Of a stretch of DNA of 64,000 nucleotides, positions 8,700-17,471 are shown piece by piece. Both the position numbers and the translations under genes were made by a program. The stretch's first letter is position 1. Every line of letters begins with the position of its first letter. Source of the stretch: Maribacter luteus (GTDB lineage Bacteria; Bacteroidota; Bacteroidia; Flavobacteriales; Flavobacteriaceae); the NCBI RefSeq assembly GCF_009674825.1, contig NZ_WKJH01000008.1, forward strand, positions 122,626 through 186,625, given 5' to 3'. The notes beneath the pieces are model-generated. The model saw only the letters and a program-made list of their open reading frames with translations, was not told the origin of the DNA and searched no databases.

Positions 8700-9079
8700 G
8701 AAACCACATTCCTGATTCTTTTAAGTTTTTTGGTTGGATGGCATTCCGTCTGTCTTTAAGATCGAAACTTGTTGAGAAGCTAGTTTAGGAAAACCTCTTG
8801 CCGATAACCTAAATCGGGAGATTCGTGATGAATCATATTTTGCGCGAAATTAAAAAGGAACCCCACACTACGTGAACATTTTGGGATTTAGCTATTGCCA
8901 AAAAACGTATTTGTTTTATGACAATAATGAGAAATGCGCGAGGGTTTTTTATGGGTATCATGAAAAGGGATGTAATTCGTTAATAATCAGTAATTCTTTT
9001 GTTAGTTTGTGTTAGCGCACGGTAGAAAAAAGCATTGACGGCCCCTTGAACCGTACCCTAAAAAACCAAACCAACTCTA
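8700..9079. other. Intergenic stretch without recognised features
   Basis: 380 bases between the YHYH gene and the amidohydrolase gene. No open frame of protein-like composition, no hairpin with a T-run. TTCTTTTGTTAGTTTG near 8994-9009 has promoter-like TTTG runs, but neither fits the full consensus. Confidence 0.5.
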
Positions 9080-10558
9080 ATGAATAAAGTCTTCAATCTG
9101 TGCTATGCCGCGCTTTTTATGCTTACCTCTTGTCAGGATTCCGGCATACTGTTCAAAGATGCCCTATGTATCGAGAACATATCGATCATTGACCCCGAAG
9201 AAGGATTAAAGAACAATCTTACCCTTGTCATCAAAGAGGGGAAGATCTTTCAGATAACACCTACTGAAGAAATACGGCTATCCAAGAAGAATACCATTGT
9301 TGATGGTACGGGAAAATTTATGATCCCCGGGTTATGGGATGCCCATATGCATTTTTCGTACATTAAGGAAATGGCGCCCCATATGTTCAATTTGTTCCTG
9401 GCGAACGGTATTACCAGTGTACGGGATACGGGAGGCGATATTTCCTTTGTCAATAAATGGAAACAGCTGTCATTGGCCAACCCCACCGATGCCCCTAGGG
9501 TAATGGTCGCAGGTCCGCTTTTAGATGGTATGCCCAATGTTTATGATGGTAGTGACCCCGGGCACCCGCCACTTTCAGAGGGTTTAAGGTCTTTAGATGA
9601 TGTAAGGGACAAGGTGAAGGAGTTGGACAGTCTAGAGGTAGATTTCCTAAAGGCATATGAAATGTTGTCACCCGAGCAGTTTATCTTGATCAACAAGCTG
9701 GCAAAGGAAAAAGGACTTAAGGTTACGGGCCATGTTCCTTTAAGTATGGATGTTATCAGTGCATCGAACGCAGGTATGAACAGTATGGAGCATTTACGAA
9801 ACCTGGAACTGTCCTGCGCCTCCAATGCCGACGAACTATTGGCAGAACGAAATGAACTTTTGACCCTTGGGAAAGATGAAAAAGGGGCTGCCCTTCGTTC
9901 CAAAATACATAACGAACAACGACAACGGGCCATTGAGAACTATGACCCGGAAAAGGCCAAGGAAATTTTGGCCGTCCTCGCAAAAAATGACACCTGGCAA
10001 ATTCCGACCCTAGCATTGAGCACGGGGTTCGTAAAAAGGCCGTTCACCCAAGAAAAGTGGCAAGAAGATTTTAAATATTTGCCCGAATATATTGAGCGGG
10101 ACTGGAAAAGGAACATAGACCTGTTCTCAAAAAATGAAATCACCCCTTTTAGGATCGAGTATGTAAAATGGTTGATGAACATGACCTTGAACATACATAA
10201 ATCTGGGATCAATATGATGGCCGGCACCGATTGTCCCATCTTCTTTTTGACCCCCGGAGCTAGCTTACACGAGGAATTGGCCGTTTTGGTAGAAGCCGGA
10301 CTCACCCCATTACAGGTTTTAAAAACCGCAACGGTAAATCCCGCAAAGTATTTTGATATGGAAGAAGAACTCGGGAACGTAAGAACGGGCCATTGGGCAG
10401 ATTTGGTGATCCTTGATGCCAACCCCTTAGAAGATATAAAACATACCAAGCTCATACATGCCGTGGTGAAACAAGGAAAGTATTATGACCGTACCGCTCT
10501 CGATGGCTTATTGCAAGAGTTGAGTGCCAAGGAAGCTGAGATTAAGGAGAACCTCTGA
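9080..10558 (+). CDS. Amidohydrolase family lipoprotein (imidazolonepropionase/prolidase-like)
   Basis: A 492-residue metal-dependent hydrolase attached to a membrane: signal peptide with LTSC lipobox (Cys18). The metal centre of the amidohydrolase superfamily is visible: HxH in DAHMHF (His89, His91), the bridging lysine in DFLKAYEM, histidines in KVTGHVPLS and NSMEHL, and the aspartate in AGTDCP. The composite beta-sandwich wraps the barrel (ENISIIDP at the start, ADLVILDANPLEDI at the end). Relatives cleave dipeptides, often Xaa-Pro or Xaa-Arg, or act as imidazolonepropionase-like enzymes; substrate here is unknown. Monocistronic. Confidence 0.87.
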   Translation: MNKVFNLCYAALFMLTSCQDSGILFKDALCIENISIIDPEEGLKNNLTLVIKEGKIFQITPTEEIRLSKKNTIVDGTGKFMIPGLWDAHMHFSYIKEMAPHMFNLFLANGITSVRDTGGDISFVNKWKQLSLANPTDAPRVMVAGPLLDGMPNVYDGSDPGHPPLSEGLRSLDDVRDKVKELDSLEVDFLKAYEMLSPEQFILINKLAKEKGLKVTGHVPLSMDVISASNAGMNSMEHLRNLELSCASNADELLAERNELLTLGKDEKGAALRSKIHNEQRQRAIENYDPEKAKEILAVLAKNDTWQIPTLALSTGFVKRPFTQEKWQEDFKYLPEYIERDWKRNIDLFSKNEITPFRIEYVKWLMNMTLNIHKSGINMMAGTDCPIFFLTPGASLHEELAVLVEAGLTPLQVLKTATVNPAKYFDMEEELGNVRTGHWADLVILDANPLEDIKHTKLIHAVVKQGKYYDRTALDGLLQELSAKEAEIKENL

Positions 10559-11057
10559 AAATAGACTTGTATTTTATAGGATTTTGGTTGATAACTCTTG
10601 ATAACTGGGTTATGCCATTAATAGTATTTGCCTTACTTTAGAAGTGTGAAGGAAAGCACCGTTTTGTAAACTCCCGAAAACGGTCATGAACGGAAAGCCA
10701 GCTAAAAAAACCAATGCCCTTTTTTTGTAGGGCGAAGCTTTGATCAAACGTTTTACACACACCGGTACCAGTATCCCAAAAGGGCGCACACCCTTGATCG
10801 GACTTCCCAAACCTCTTGTGGAAGCCCTAATTTTTTACATTTTTACATCCCTATTTTCCTTTTGTTTTCATAGCAATAAGTGCAAGACCATCTTGTTACA
10901 AACAAGACAATTACAAAAAAATAAGGGAAGGGCATTACGGATATCTGTAAGGAAATCTTTAAATAAAGTGATAGGTTGCAATAGTCTTTTATATCTTGAT
11001 TTGTGGGTATATAGAGGTGTAATGCATTGATATAAAATAGTTGGGACAATTAAAAAA
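10559..11057. other. Intergenic stretch, left edge of the accessory island
   Basis: 499 bases between the amidohydrolase and HamA. The open frames here look random. From about 10830 the composition becomes markedly more AT-rich, in line with the genes that follow, so the left border of the island probably lies within this stretch. No integrase, tRNA or copy of the downstream palindromic repeat was found. Confidence 0.45.
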
Positions 11058-11741
11058 ATGAGCGCATACAAAGTAATAGACCGAATTCAGATTGAACCAC
11101 ATATCTTGTTCATTAGGATTGAGCCAACTGATATTAAAATAACTCTACGAGATGTTTTTAAATCATTATCTGATACTGCTTGGATTAGTGTTTTTGATAA
11201 AAAGTACATTCAAGATTATTTTCAAGTCAGAGCAGAAGAAACTATCAGTTACATAGCTGCCAACATAATTAAGCAATCAGATGACAAAATCACAAGTGAT
11301 ACAGGTGAGCTTGTAGTTTCTGAATTATCCAGGTTAACTGTAATAAATGAATTGAAATACTTAGATATCCCATTAGCAGAAATTATTAAGAGTCAAGCTG
11401 TGGGAAATGATGGTTTTGACTTTTTCTCCAAGAATTTAAATAAAATAATCTTATTTGGTGAAGCCAAATTCAAATCAAGTCAAAACGCTTATGGCTCAGC
11501 TTTTGAACAAATTGAAAGGTTTGAGAGAACAAAGCAAGATGTATCTGACATTAAAGAAATAAAGGAATTCTGTTGTGAAGATTCGCTTAATAATCATTCG
11601 AATGGAAAAAAAGGATTTATCGCATCTTTTGCTAGTAAATCAACATCAACATTAAATATTGTAAACGGAATTAAAAGAAACACCCATTACAATATTCTCA
11701 AAAAGCATCAAGAAATAATCTGTGTTGCAGTCAACGTATGA
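11058..11741 (+). CDS. hamA: Hachiman system protein HamA (DUF1837 nuclease-like)
   Basis: Predicted nuclease effector of the Hachiman anti-phage system (related to AbpA). The protein has 227 residues. After an N-terminal region of about 80 residues comes the DUF1837 core: GELVVSEL (84-91), IPLAEI, GNDGFDFF with Asp121, and ILFGEAKF with Glu135 and Lys137. Asp121...Glu135-x-Lys137 is a PD-(D/E)xK nuclease pattern and corresponds to the catalytic Glu-x-Lys of HamA. The gene overlaps hamB by four bases (ATGA), so the two are translationally coupled, as is usual for this system. Base composition is more AT-rich than the genes to the left, consistent with acquisition. In this family HamA is thought to be held inactive by HamB until DNA damage or infection. 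Confidence 0.8.
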   Translation: MSAYKVIDRIQIEPHILFIRIEPTDIKITLRDVFKSLSDTAWISVFDKKYIQDYFQVRAEETISYIAANIIKQSDDKITSDTGELVVSELSRLTVINELKYLDIPLAEIIKSQAVGNDGFDFFSKNLNKIILFGEAKFKSSQNAYGSAFEQIERFERTKQDVSDIKEIKEFCCEDSLNNHSNGKKGFIASFASKSTSTLNIVNGIKRNTHYNILKKHQEIICVAVNV

Positions 11742-14056
11742 AGAATGCAATAAAAAATATCATTAGTACTGAAGATATGGGGGACGTAGTTTCTTTTGTG
11801 TTGGATCGAATTTATAAGAATGGTCCCGTATCAACAACTGACATGGAAATTCTTTCATATTTAAAACTTTATAAATCCGAAGAATTCAAAGTTCATCAGG
11901 AAAGGGTTTTAAACTACATGGGAGTATTCTATAAAAACGTTGAACCTCAATCATTAAAGGAAGTTGTATTCCGGCAGTACAGAATGCATATTATTGAGAA
12001 TTTCCAACACACATATACACCAGTACAAGCGAGTATCATTAGTGAAATCGAATCAAATAAATGTTTTAGCTTTTCAGCACCTACGAGTACAGGGAAGTCA
12101 TATGTTTTTATGAATATAATTCAGGAAAGTACAGATGATATTGTCATTGTAGTACCTTCGAGAGCACTTATTAATGAGTATTATCATAAACTCAATAATT
12201 TAATTGAAAACAAGGCTGTAAACATTTTAACCTTTATAGACAAGATTAATACAAAGCATACAGAACGAAATGTATTCATAGTCACACCAGAAAGATGTAG
12301 GGAATTATTTAAATTAAAACAGCAATATCAAGTAAACACATTTTTATTTGATGAAGCACAACTGAGTAATGAAGATTCAAAACGAGGGTTGTATTTTGAT
12401 AGTATTGTAAGAAGGGCTCAAAAATCATTTCCAAATGCAACATTTGTCTTTGCTCATCCTTTTGTTGCAAATCCTGATTCTCAAATTAAGAAGAATCACT
12501 TTCAACTTGATTCATCAAAGTCAGTGCAATTCAAGCAAAAAAATGTTGGACAATTATATCTTTGCTCAGATGATGAATGGAATTTTTATCATTTTGGTAT
12601 TGAAAAATCAATAATGGGTAATACTAAAATAAAATGTGCCTTTGACCCTATTGAAAAAATAATAAAAAGTAATGGCTCTGTGCTTTTCTATGTTTCTAAA
12701 AGTAAAATTTACAATAGAGGATTTCTAAATCAATTTGATAGATATATCAATTTATGTACTGAAATTGAAAGTGAAAAAATCGATTCCTATATTGATCAAT
12801 TAAAAGAGTATACGGGTGGCGACACAATAGCAAATAAAAACTACTATTCTCAATTACTAGCTTTACTAAAAAGGGGGATAGTTATACACCATGGATCCTT
12901 GCCGCTTCAAACAAGATTAATCCTAGAAAGATTTACGCAGGATGGCTTATGTAGAATATGTTTTGCAACATCAACGTTAGAACAAGGAGTTAATATGCCC
13001 TTTGATGTTGTATTTCTTGACAGACTAGAAAGAAGCAAACCTCTATCAGTAAAAAATCTCATTGGTCGTGCAGGAAGATCAACCACTTTGAATGAATTTG
13101 ATTTTGGCTATGTCATTATAAATTCACCTTCAAAAATGTCTGCATTTAGAAGTGTTATAGAACAAGATGAAATATTAGATGAAGAATCTGCTCTTGAAAA
13201 GTCCGAGCAGAAGGACGATGATTACAACGACTTCAAAGAGGCAATATTAAATGACACATACTCTGATGAATTCAACTTAACTGAAAAAGATATAGACAAA
13301 CTAACATCTGAATCAACAGAAGAAGTAATTAGAAAAATCCTTGTAACTGTTTTTGAAAATAATCAAATCGTACCTCTTAGGAAATTAAATCAAGACCTAA
13401 GAAATAGGTTAGAACTCTATTCCTATTTTCGATCATTGTATGCTATCTACTTAAACCGACCACTTGGTGATGGAGAAGGAAATGTATTAGATACAGCAAT
13501 TAAAATTATGCTTTGGAAAGTACACGGTAAGACTTTTAAAAACATTTGTTGGTATCGTTACTCGCATGCAAGCAAGACAAGTGAAAGAGCTAAACTAGAA
13601 AAGCTTGGAAGAAACACAAACCAAATAAAAGCAAACTTCATTACGGGCTACCATCCAATACCAGATAGGAATCATAATGTATACAGTCTCCTTCCTAAAG
13701 GGACAAGAGCGGTAGATGTAGATTATGACCTCATAATGACGGACACATATGACTATATTGATAAACTAATTAGTTTCAAATTAACTGATGTATTTTATGC
13801 TTCATTTATAAAATATTTTCAAAAAGAGAATGATCTACGAGCGGAGAAACTTGCTAAGTTCATTAAATATGGAACAGATAATGAAAAACATATTTGGATG
13901 CTTCGATATGGAATGTCATTTGAGGAGATTAATAAATTAGAAACGCATATTCTTTCCATTAATGCCGAAGAAATCGTTTTTAAAGAATCAATCTTAGAAG
14001 TGCCTAAGGAAGAAAGAGAGTCAATTGAAAGGTTTATTAGAATACAAAAAGAATAA
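11738..14056 (+). CDS. hamB: Hachiman system helicase HamB
   Basis: Superfamily 2 DNA helicase of 772 residues, partner of HamA. Helicase motifs in order: Q-like TPVQ (94-97), Walker A APTSTGKS (114-121), motif Ia VPSRALINEY, VTPER (182-186), motif II DEAQ (205-208), VLFYVSKS (315-322), HHGSLP (384-389), TSTLEQGVNMP (411-421) and motif VI GRAGR (443-447). The C-terminal 300 residues are family-specific. A gene of this type directly behind a DUF1837 gene is the defining Hachiman arrangement (AbpAB in E. coli is related). The first repeat of the downstream array begins nine bases after its stop codon. Confidence 0.82.
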   Translation: MKNAIKNIISTEDMGDVVSFVLDRIYKNGPVSTTDMEILSYLKLYKSEEFKVHQERVLNYMGVFYKNVEPQSLKEVVFRQYRMHIIENFQHTYTPVQASIISEIESNKCFSFSAPTSTGKSYVFMNIIQESTDDIVIVVPSRALINEYYHKLNNLIENKAVNILTFIDKINTKHTERNVFIVTPERCRELFKLKQQYQVNTFLFDEAQLSNEDSKRGLYFDSIVRRAQKSFPNATFVFAHPFVANPDSQIKKNHFQLDSSKSVQFKQKNVGQLYLCSDDEWNFYHFGIEKSIMGNTKIKCAFDPIEKIIKSNGSVLFYVSKSKIYNRGFLNQFDRYINLCTEIESEKIDSYIDQLKEYTGGDTIANKNYYSQLLALLKRGIVIHHGSLPLQTRLILERFTQDGLCRICFATSTLEQGVNMPFDVVFLDRLERSKPLSVKNLIGRAGRSTTLNEFDFGYVIINSPSKMSAFRSVIEQDEILDEESALEKSEQKDDDYNDFKEAILNDTYSDEFNLTEKDIDKLTSESTEEVIRKILVTVFENNQIVPLRKLNQDLRNRLELYSYFRSLYAIYLNRPLGDGEGNVLDTAIKIMLWKVHGKTFKNICWYRYSHASKTSERAKLEKLGRNTNQIKANFITGYHPIPDRNHNVYSLLPKGTRAVDVDYDLIMTDTYDYIDKLISFKLTDVFYASFIKYFQKENDLRAEKLAKFIKYGTDNEKHIWMLRYGMSFEEINKLETHILSINAEEIVFKESILEVPKEERESIERFIRIQKE

Positions 14057-14064
14057 AAAACTAC

Positions 14065-14120
14065 CCCGCTCTGCAAAGTCTGTGACTTCGTAGCGTAGTG
14101 ATTAAGCGGCAATTAAATAG
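14065..14120 (+). repeat. Palindromic intergenic repeat, copy 1 (shortened)
   Basis: Starts with CCCGCTCTGCAAAGTC, then TGT and GACTTCGTAGCG, forming a hairpin, followed by TAGTGATTAAGCGGCA. It matches the left part of copies 2-4 and then diverges; the second hairpin is missing. It lies directly after hamB. Confidence 0.8.
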
Positions 14121-14192
14121 AATAAAAAGTGAATAAATATTAACTTAAAACCTAATTAGCAGCAAGGTAAGTTCATTATTTAAAGTATTAAT

Positions 14193-14687
14193 ATGAATTG
14201 TTATAAACATCCAAGCCTAATTTCTGTTTCAAAATGTATGAATTGTGGCCGTGGTCTTTGTCCAGAATGTACAGATCGTTTTGCTATGCCTACTTGCGAA
14301 AAGTGCTCTGCATCTCAGGAAAGAGCTAAAAAAAATATCAAAAAAATTAATAAAAGTTCTATTGTTTTTGAAATGGTTATAACATTATCTGTGGGATTTG
14401 CATTTTGTTATTTGATAAAAGAGGGGTATTTATTCGATATGCCAAAAACTGATTATTTTTCATCGAGCTTGGATAACTATATTTTTTTCGGATTAGGAGC
14501 AGGGGTTGTTTCTGCATATTATACATTGCCAACTATTCAATCACTTTTATCAACTGGTACTGCAATATGGGGTGGTTGTTTTTTTTGGTTCATTATTTAT
14601 TTCTTAAAGTTTTTTATAGCGATGTCTATAGGTATTTATATTCTGCCATTTAGGGTCATTTATAATATTTACCGACTTTTTGAATAA
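14193..14687 (+). CDS. B-box zinc-finger membrane protein
   Basis: A 164-residue protein with an N-terminal cysteine/histidine cluster, CYKHP...KCMNCGRGLCPEC...CEKC (residues 3-39), spaced as in a B-box-type zinc-binding domain, followed by a lysine-rich linker and three hydrophobic segments (about 55-75, 92-115 and 125-155). Proteins of this shape are common in Bacteroidota and have no known role. AT-rich, like the rest of the island. It lies between a clear and a degenerate copy of the palindromic repeat, as a single-gene unit. Confidence 0.7.
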   Translation: MNCYKHPSLISVSKCMNCGRGLCPECTDRFAMPTCEKCSASQERAKKNIKKINKSSIVFEMVITLSVGFAFCYLIKEGYLFDMPKTDYFSSSLDNYIFFGLGAGVVSAYYTLPTIQSLLSTGTAIWGGCFFWFIIYFLKFFIAMSIGIYILPFRVIYNIYRLFE

Positions 14688-14700
14688 TTTAAACATTTCC

Positions 14701-14718
14701 CCCGCTACTGATAAGTCT
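14701..14718 (+). repeat. Possible degenerate palindromic repeat
   Basis: CCCGCTACTGATAAGTCT resembles the left end CCCGCTCTGCGAAGTCT of the other copies with an insertion and substitutions. The palindrome is lost. It occupies the expected place between two genes, which is the main reason to list it. Confidence 0.35.
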
Positions 14719-14735
14719 AAAAAAACAAATTCGCT

Positions 14736-15590
14736 ATGAAAAATACATTATTGGTTATATTTTTTATTTTAATCAACCCATTAAGGGCTACCTCACAGAT
14801 CAATAGTACTGTTGATGATTATACCTATACAAGGCATTATGAAAATGGAGCCCTAAAAATAGCATTGCACGTTAATTCCCAGACCTTTGAAAGTTTTTAT
14901 GAAAATGGGCAGGTTTTGGCTACCGGTAAAACCGATGGAAAAAGTAATTTGTCTTTTGAGGAAAAATTGGAAGCTGAAGAATTAATGGGGGAAAATTATG
15001 CTAGAAATGGCGTCTGGAAATTTTATTATGAAAACGGAAAATTAAATGCCACAGGTAGGTTCATTAACAATAAAGAAGACGGGGAGTGGGTAAATTTTTA
15101 TTCCAATGGAGCCGTATACTTTAAAGGAAGTTTTTCAAAAGGTTTGGAAATAGGGGAGTGGATTACTTATTATAAGAGTGGGGCCATTAAGGAGATAAAC
15201 TGTTATAATGATCTTGGGGAATTGACTGGGGAACAAAAATTTTATTATGAAAGTGGAACACTATCCTCAACGAGTACTTATGTTAATGGGGATATGGAAG
15301 GTCTTTCATATAATTATTTTGAGAATGGTACGGTGAAAACAAAATATACGTATAAAAATGATGAATTGAATGGAGTAATGAAATTGTTTCATGGCAATGG
15401 TTCATTAAAATACACGGTAAGTTATAAAAATGGTGAAGAGGAGGGCTTGGCAGAATATTATTATAACAACGGAAATATTCAGAGTTCGGGAAATTACATT
15501 AATGGCAAAACTGAAGGTGTTTGGACGTATTATAATATGAATGGCGATATCAAGAAGAAAATAACATATAAAAACGGAGAAAAAATATAG
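14736..15590 (+). CDS. MORN_2 repeat protein (YwqK-type)
   Basis: Exported protein of 284 residues with signal peptide (MKNTLLVIFFILINPLRATSQ). The mature part consists of about nine MORN-variant repeats of roughly 22-24 residues, of the form YxNGxLxxxGxYxNGxxxGxWxxYY, for example FYENGQVLATGKTDG, FYYENGKLNATGRF and YYNNGNIQSSGNYINGKTEG. Such proteins are often annotated as YwqK-family antitoxins, but an antitoxin function has little support. The repeats probably form an elongated beta-hairpin stack for binding. A good copy of the palindromic repeat follows six bases after the stop. Confidence 0.82.
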   Translation: MKNTLLVIFFILINPLRATSQINSTVDDYTYTRHYENGALKIALHVNSQTFESFYENGQVLATGKTDGKSNLSFEEKLEAEELMGENYARNGVWKFYYENGKLNATGRFINNKEDGEWVNFYSNGAVYFKGSFSKGLEIGEWITYYKSGAIKEINCYNDLGELTGEQKFYYESGTLSSTSTYVNGDMEGLSYNYFENGTVKTKYTYKNDELNGVMKLFHGNGSLKYTVSYKNGEEEGLAEYYYNNGNIQSSGNYINGKTEGVWTYYNMNGDIKKKITYKNGEKI

Positions 15591-15595
15591 TAGAA

Positions 15596-15711
15596 CCTGC
15601 TCTGCGAAGTCTGTGACTTCGTAGCGTATTGCGTAAGTACTTGGATAAGTGGCAAGAGTGAAATAGCGCAGTGTAATGGTATGGTGCAAAGTTGCAAACT
15701 TCGAACAGTCG
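15596..15711 (+). repeat. Palindromic intergenic repeat, copy 2 (full length)
   Basis: Left hairpin CTGCGAAGTC/TGT/GACTTCGTAG (15602-15624), a spacer of about 60 bases containing GCGTATTGCGTAAGTA and AAGAGTGAAATAGC, then a right hairpin GCAAAGTT/GC/AAACTTCG near 15685-15703. The rest of the gap to 15889 contains a GGGCA...TGCCC stem and no gene. Confidence 0.8.
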
Positions 15712-15889
15712 AATTACCAAATAAAAATAGGTGCCCCTTAGAATGGGCATCATGCTCGTGCCCAGTAATGGCAAGTATATAATCGAAAAGAAAGTTAATG
15801 TATATTTGAAAGAACCCCCTAAATGGCGCATGACAAAAAAACGGGTTAGCCGAAAACCGATTAAGAGTAGGCACTAAACCATCAGAATT

Positions 15890-16408
15890 ATGAAAAAACC
15901 AACCAACCGCTTAACCGTATTAGTACTACTTTTTGTATTGGCTTTAAGCTTTCAAAGCTGTGAACAGCAACAAAAAGAAGAAACAAAAGAAGTTGAAAAA
16001 GAAGTTTTGGTGCAATCGGAGAAACCCGAATATTTTCTCTTGCGACCAGAAGTGGAAAAAGCATATGGCTATTCCCACGCCGTAAAAATCGGGAATAGCA
16101 TAAAAATTTCTGGCGCAGTGAGTATGGATGACGAAGGAAATCCGACTGCCGTTGGCGATATAGAACAGCAGATGAAAAATTGTTATGCAGACTTGAATAA
16201 AATATTGGAACACTATGGTTGCACCTTCGATGATGTGGTCAAAGAAGACATTTTCACAACTGACATGGCACAAATGCTCGAAAAATCGGCCTACCGGGCA
16301 GAAATTTACAAGAATGGCTTTCCTACGGGTACATGGCTAGAGGTAAAAGGTTTGGCAATTCCTGAATTTATGGTTGAAATAGAACTCGAAGTACATAAAT
16401 CGGAATAA
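15890..16408 (+). CDS. RidA (YjgF/UK114)-like lipoprotein
   Basis: A 172-residue lipoprotein: signal peptide ending LSFQSC (Cys24), a glutamate/lysine-rich linker, then a complete RidA fold from about residue 50 (YSHAVKIGNSIKISGAVSMD, QQMKNCYADLNKILEHYGC, PTGTWLEVKGL, VEIELEVHKSE). RidA proteins normally act in the cytosol as enamine/imine deaminases through an arginine next to the EVAR motif. Here that segment reads EVKGLAIP, without the arginine, and the protein is exported. Deaminase activity is therefore doubtful. It lies alone between two copies of the palindromic repeat. Confidence 0.8.
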   Translation: MKKPTNRLTVLVLLFVLALSFQSCEQQQKEETKEVEKEVLVQSEKPEYFLLRPEVEKAYGYSHAVKIGNSIKISGAVSMDDEGNPTAVGDIEQQMKNCYADLNKILEHYGCTFDDVVKEDIFTTDMAQMLEKSAYRAEIYKNGFPTGTWLEVKGLAIPEFMVEIELEVHKSE

Positions 16409-16414
16409 AGGTAC

Positions 16415-16500
16415 GCACGCACAACAGCTCTGCGAAGTCCGTGACTTCGTAGCGTATTGCGTAAGTAAGTGACATGAGTGAAATAGCTAAGAACTGTCAG
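16415..16500 (+). repeat. Palindromic intergenic repeat, copy 3
   Basis: CGCACAAC at its left edge, then the hairpin CTGCGAAGTC/CGT/GACTTCGTAG (16430-16452), TAGCGTATTGCGTAAGTAAGT and GAGTGAAATAGCT. The right-hand hairpin is absent. Interestingly, CGCACAAC is also the right terminus of copy 4. Confidence 0.8.
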
Positions 16501-16528
16501 GTAAAACCAATCCGAACTTTATAAACAA

Positions 16529-17209
16529 ATGAAATACATAAAGACAGATACTGAATACGAACCTAAAATTACGGGAAGTCCGAATGGAGTTTATTCAGTT
16601 GAAATCAAAGAAAAGAAATCATTTAAATCAAAAGGAGAAAGAAATTATTTCAACGAATTTGTCAAAAAAAATAACGAAGATATCAGAAGAGTTTATGAAC
16701 AGAATTTTGTTAAGATTGACAATAAGAGAATTACTGAAATAATTTACTTCCCTTCATATAAAAAAGCTAAAAATATTGACGTTGTTCAATATCGTCCTTT
16801 TCAAATGGGTTTTCAGTTATTAATTTCTGAGAAAGCATATGAAATCCTAAAAAAGTATAGAATACCAGCTTACAATATTATACCCTCCAAGATTGAAACT
16901 TTTGATAAGAAGTACTTTATGATAGGATTTTCAATGATTGAAAATAAAAATATTGACTTTAATAAATCTAAGTTTTACGACTTTAAACTGGAAAAAGAAA
17001 TAGTTTACAAAAACAATAATGATTATGCTGAAATAAATTTCTCAAGATATCCTTTAGAAACATATCTAAAAGAGAGGTACAACTACGATATCATAAATCT
17101 GCAAGGAGAAGGAATTTATTTTTCAGAAGACCTAATAACGGCATTAGAAAAAAATGGAATAATTGGGTTTGTCAGGAAAAAGTCGATTCTATATAATGAA
17201 ACTGAATGA
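16529..17209 (+). CDS. Hypothetical protein resembling Imm11-type immunity proteins
   Basis: A 226-residue soluble protein, rich in lysine and isoleucine, without signal peptide. Segments such as MGFQLLISEKAYEILKKYRI, NIIPSKIETFDKKYFMIGF and GIYFSEDLITALEKNGIIGF recall the Imm11/DUF1629 immunity family of polymorphic toxin systems. The similarity is judged by eye only. No toxin gene lies next to it, so if it is an immunity protein it is an orphan. Strongly AT-rich. It is flanked by repeat copies 3 and 4. Confidence 0.5.
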   Translation: MKYIKTDTEYEPKITGSPNGVYSVEIKEKKSFKSKGERNYFNEFVKKNNEDIRRVYEQNFVKIDNKRITEIIYFPSYKKAKNIDVVQYRPFQMGFQLLISEKAYEILKKYRIPAYNIIPSKIETFDKKYFMIGFSMIENKNIDFNKSKFYDFKLEKEIVYKNNNDYAEINFSRYPLETYLKERYNYDIINLQGEGIYFSEDLITALEKNGIIGFVRKKSILYNETE

Positions 17210-17270
17210 CAAAAAACCGTACAGCTAACAGTACCTATAAGAAATAGCGCGTAAAGTTCTAAATTTAAAT

Positions 17271-17377
17271 CCCGCTCTACGAATTGCGTGACTTCGTAGC
17301 GTATGGCGTAAGTAAGTAACAAGAGTGAAATAGCTCAGCTTAATAATATGGAGCGAAGTTGCAAACTTCGCACAACC
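17271..17377 (+). repeat. Palindromic intergenic repeat, copy 4 (best preserved)
   Basis: Left hairpin CTACGAA...TTCGTAG (17277-17299), spacer TAGCGTATGGCGTAAGTAAGTA and AAGAGTGAAATAGCTCAG, and a perfect right hairpin GCGAAGTT/GCA/AACTTCGC (17353-17371) ending CGCACAACCC. The bases before it (17222-17245) contain GCTAACAGTACCTATAAG and AAATAGC, a type of sequence also seen near small flavobacterial cassettes. Confidence 0.82.
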
Positions 17378-17381
17378 CTAA

Positions 17382-17471
17382 ATGAAAGATCATTACTATC
17401 ATAGTCCAAGATCCCTTGGGCAAAATACGGCCGTAAAATATGCGGAACTAGTTCGTAAAGGGCTAGCTTAA
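17382..17471 (+). pseudogene. Possible 3' remnant of a gene (29 codons)
   Basis: Directly behind repeat copy 4 a short frame reads MKDHYYHSPRSLGQNTAVKY...RKGLA and stops. The composition looks like a genuine protein C-terminus rather than noise, and a real gene could have been cut here by arrival of the island. The family is not recognised. The remaining bases to 17602 hold nothing else. Confidence 0.25.

Noticed and set aside
10681..10740. GCCC...GGGC inverted repeat near 10716 as terminator
   Set aside because: Arms are only five bases and the T-run lies in the loop rather than after the stem.
10740..11030. Open frame of 96 codons before hamA
   Set aside because: Composition is not protein-like (poly-F and poly-N runs), no start context, overlaps open frames on the other strand; likely chance in an AT-rich gap.
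14065..17377. CRISPR array
   Set aside because: Repeats are 0.5-1.5 kb apart, palindromic, variable in length and separated by genes, not by short spacers.
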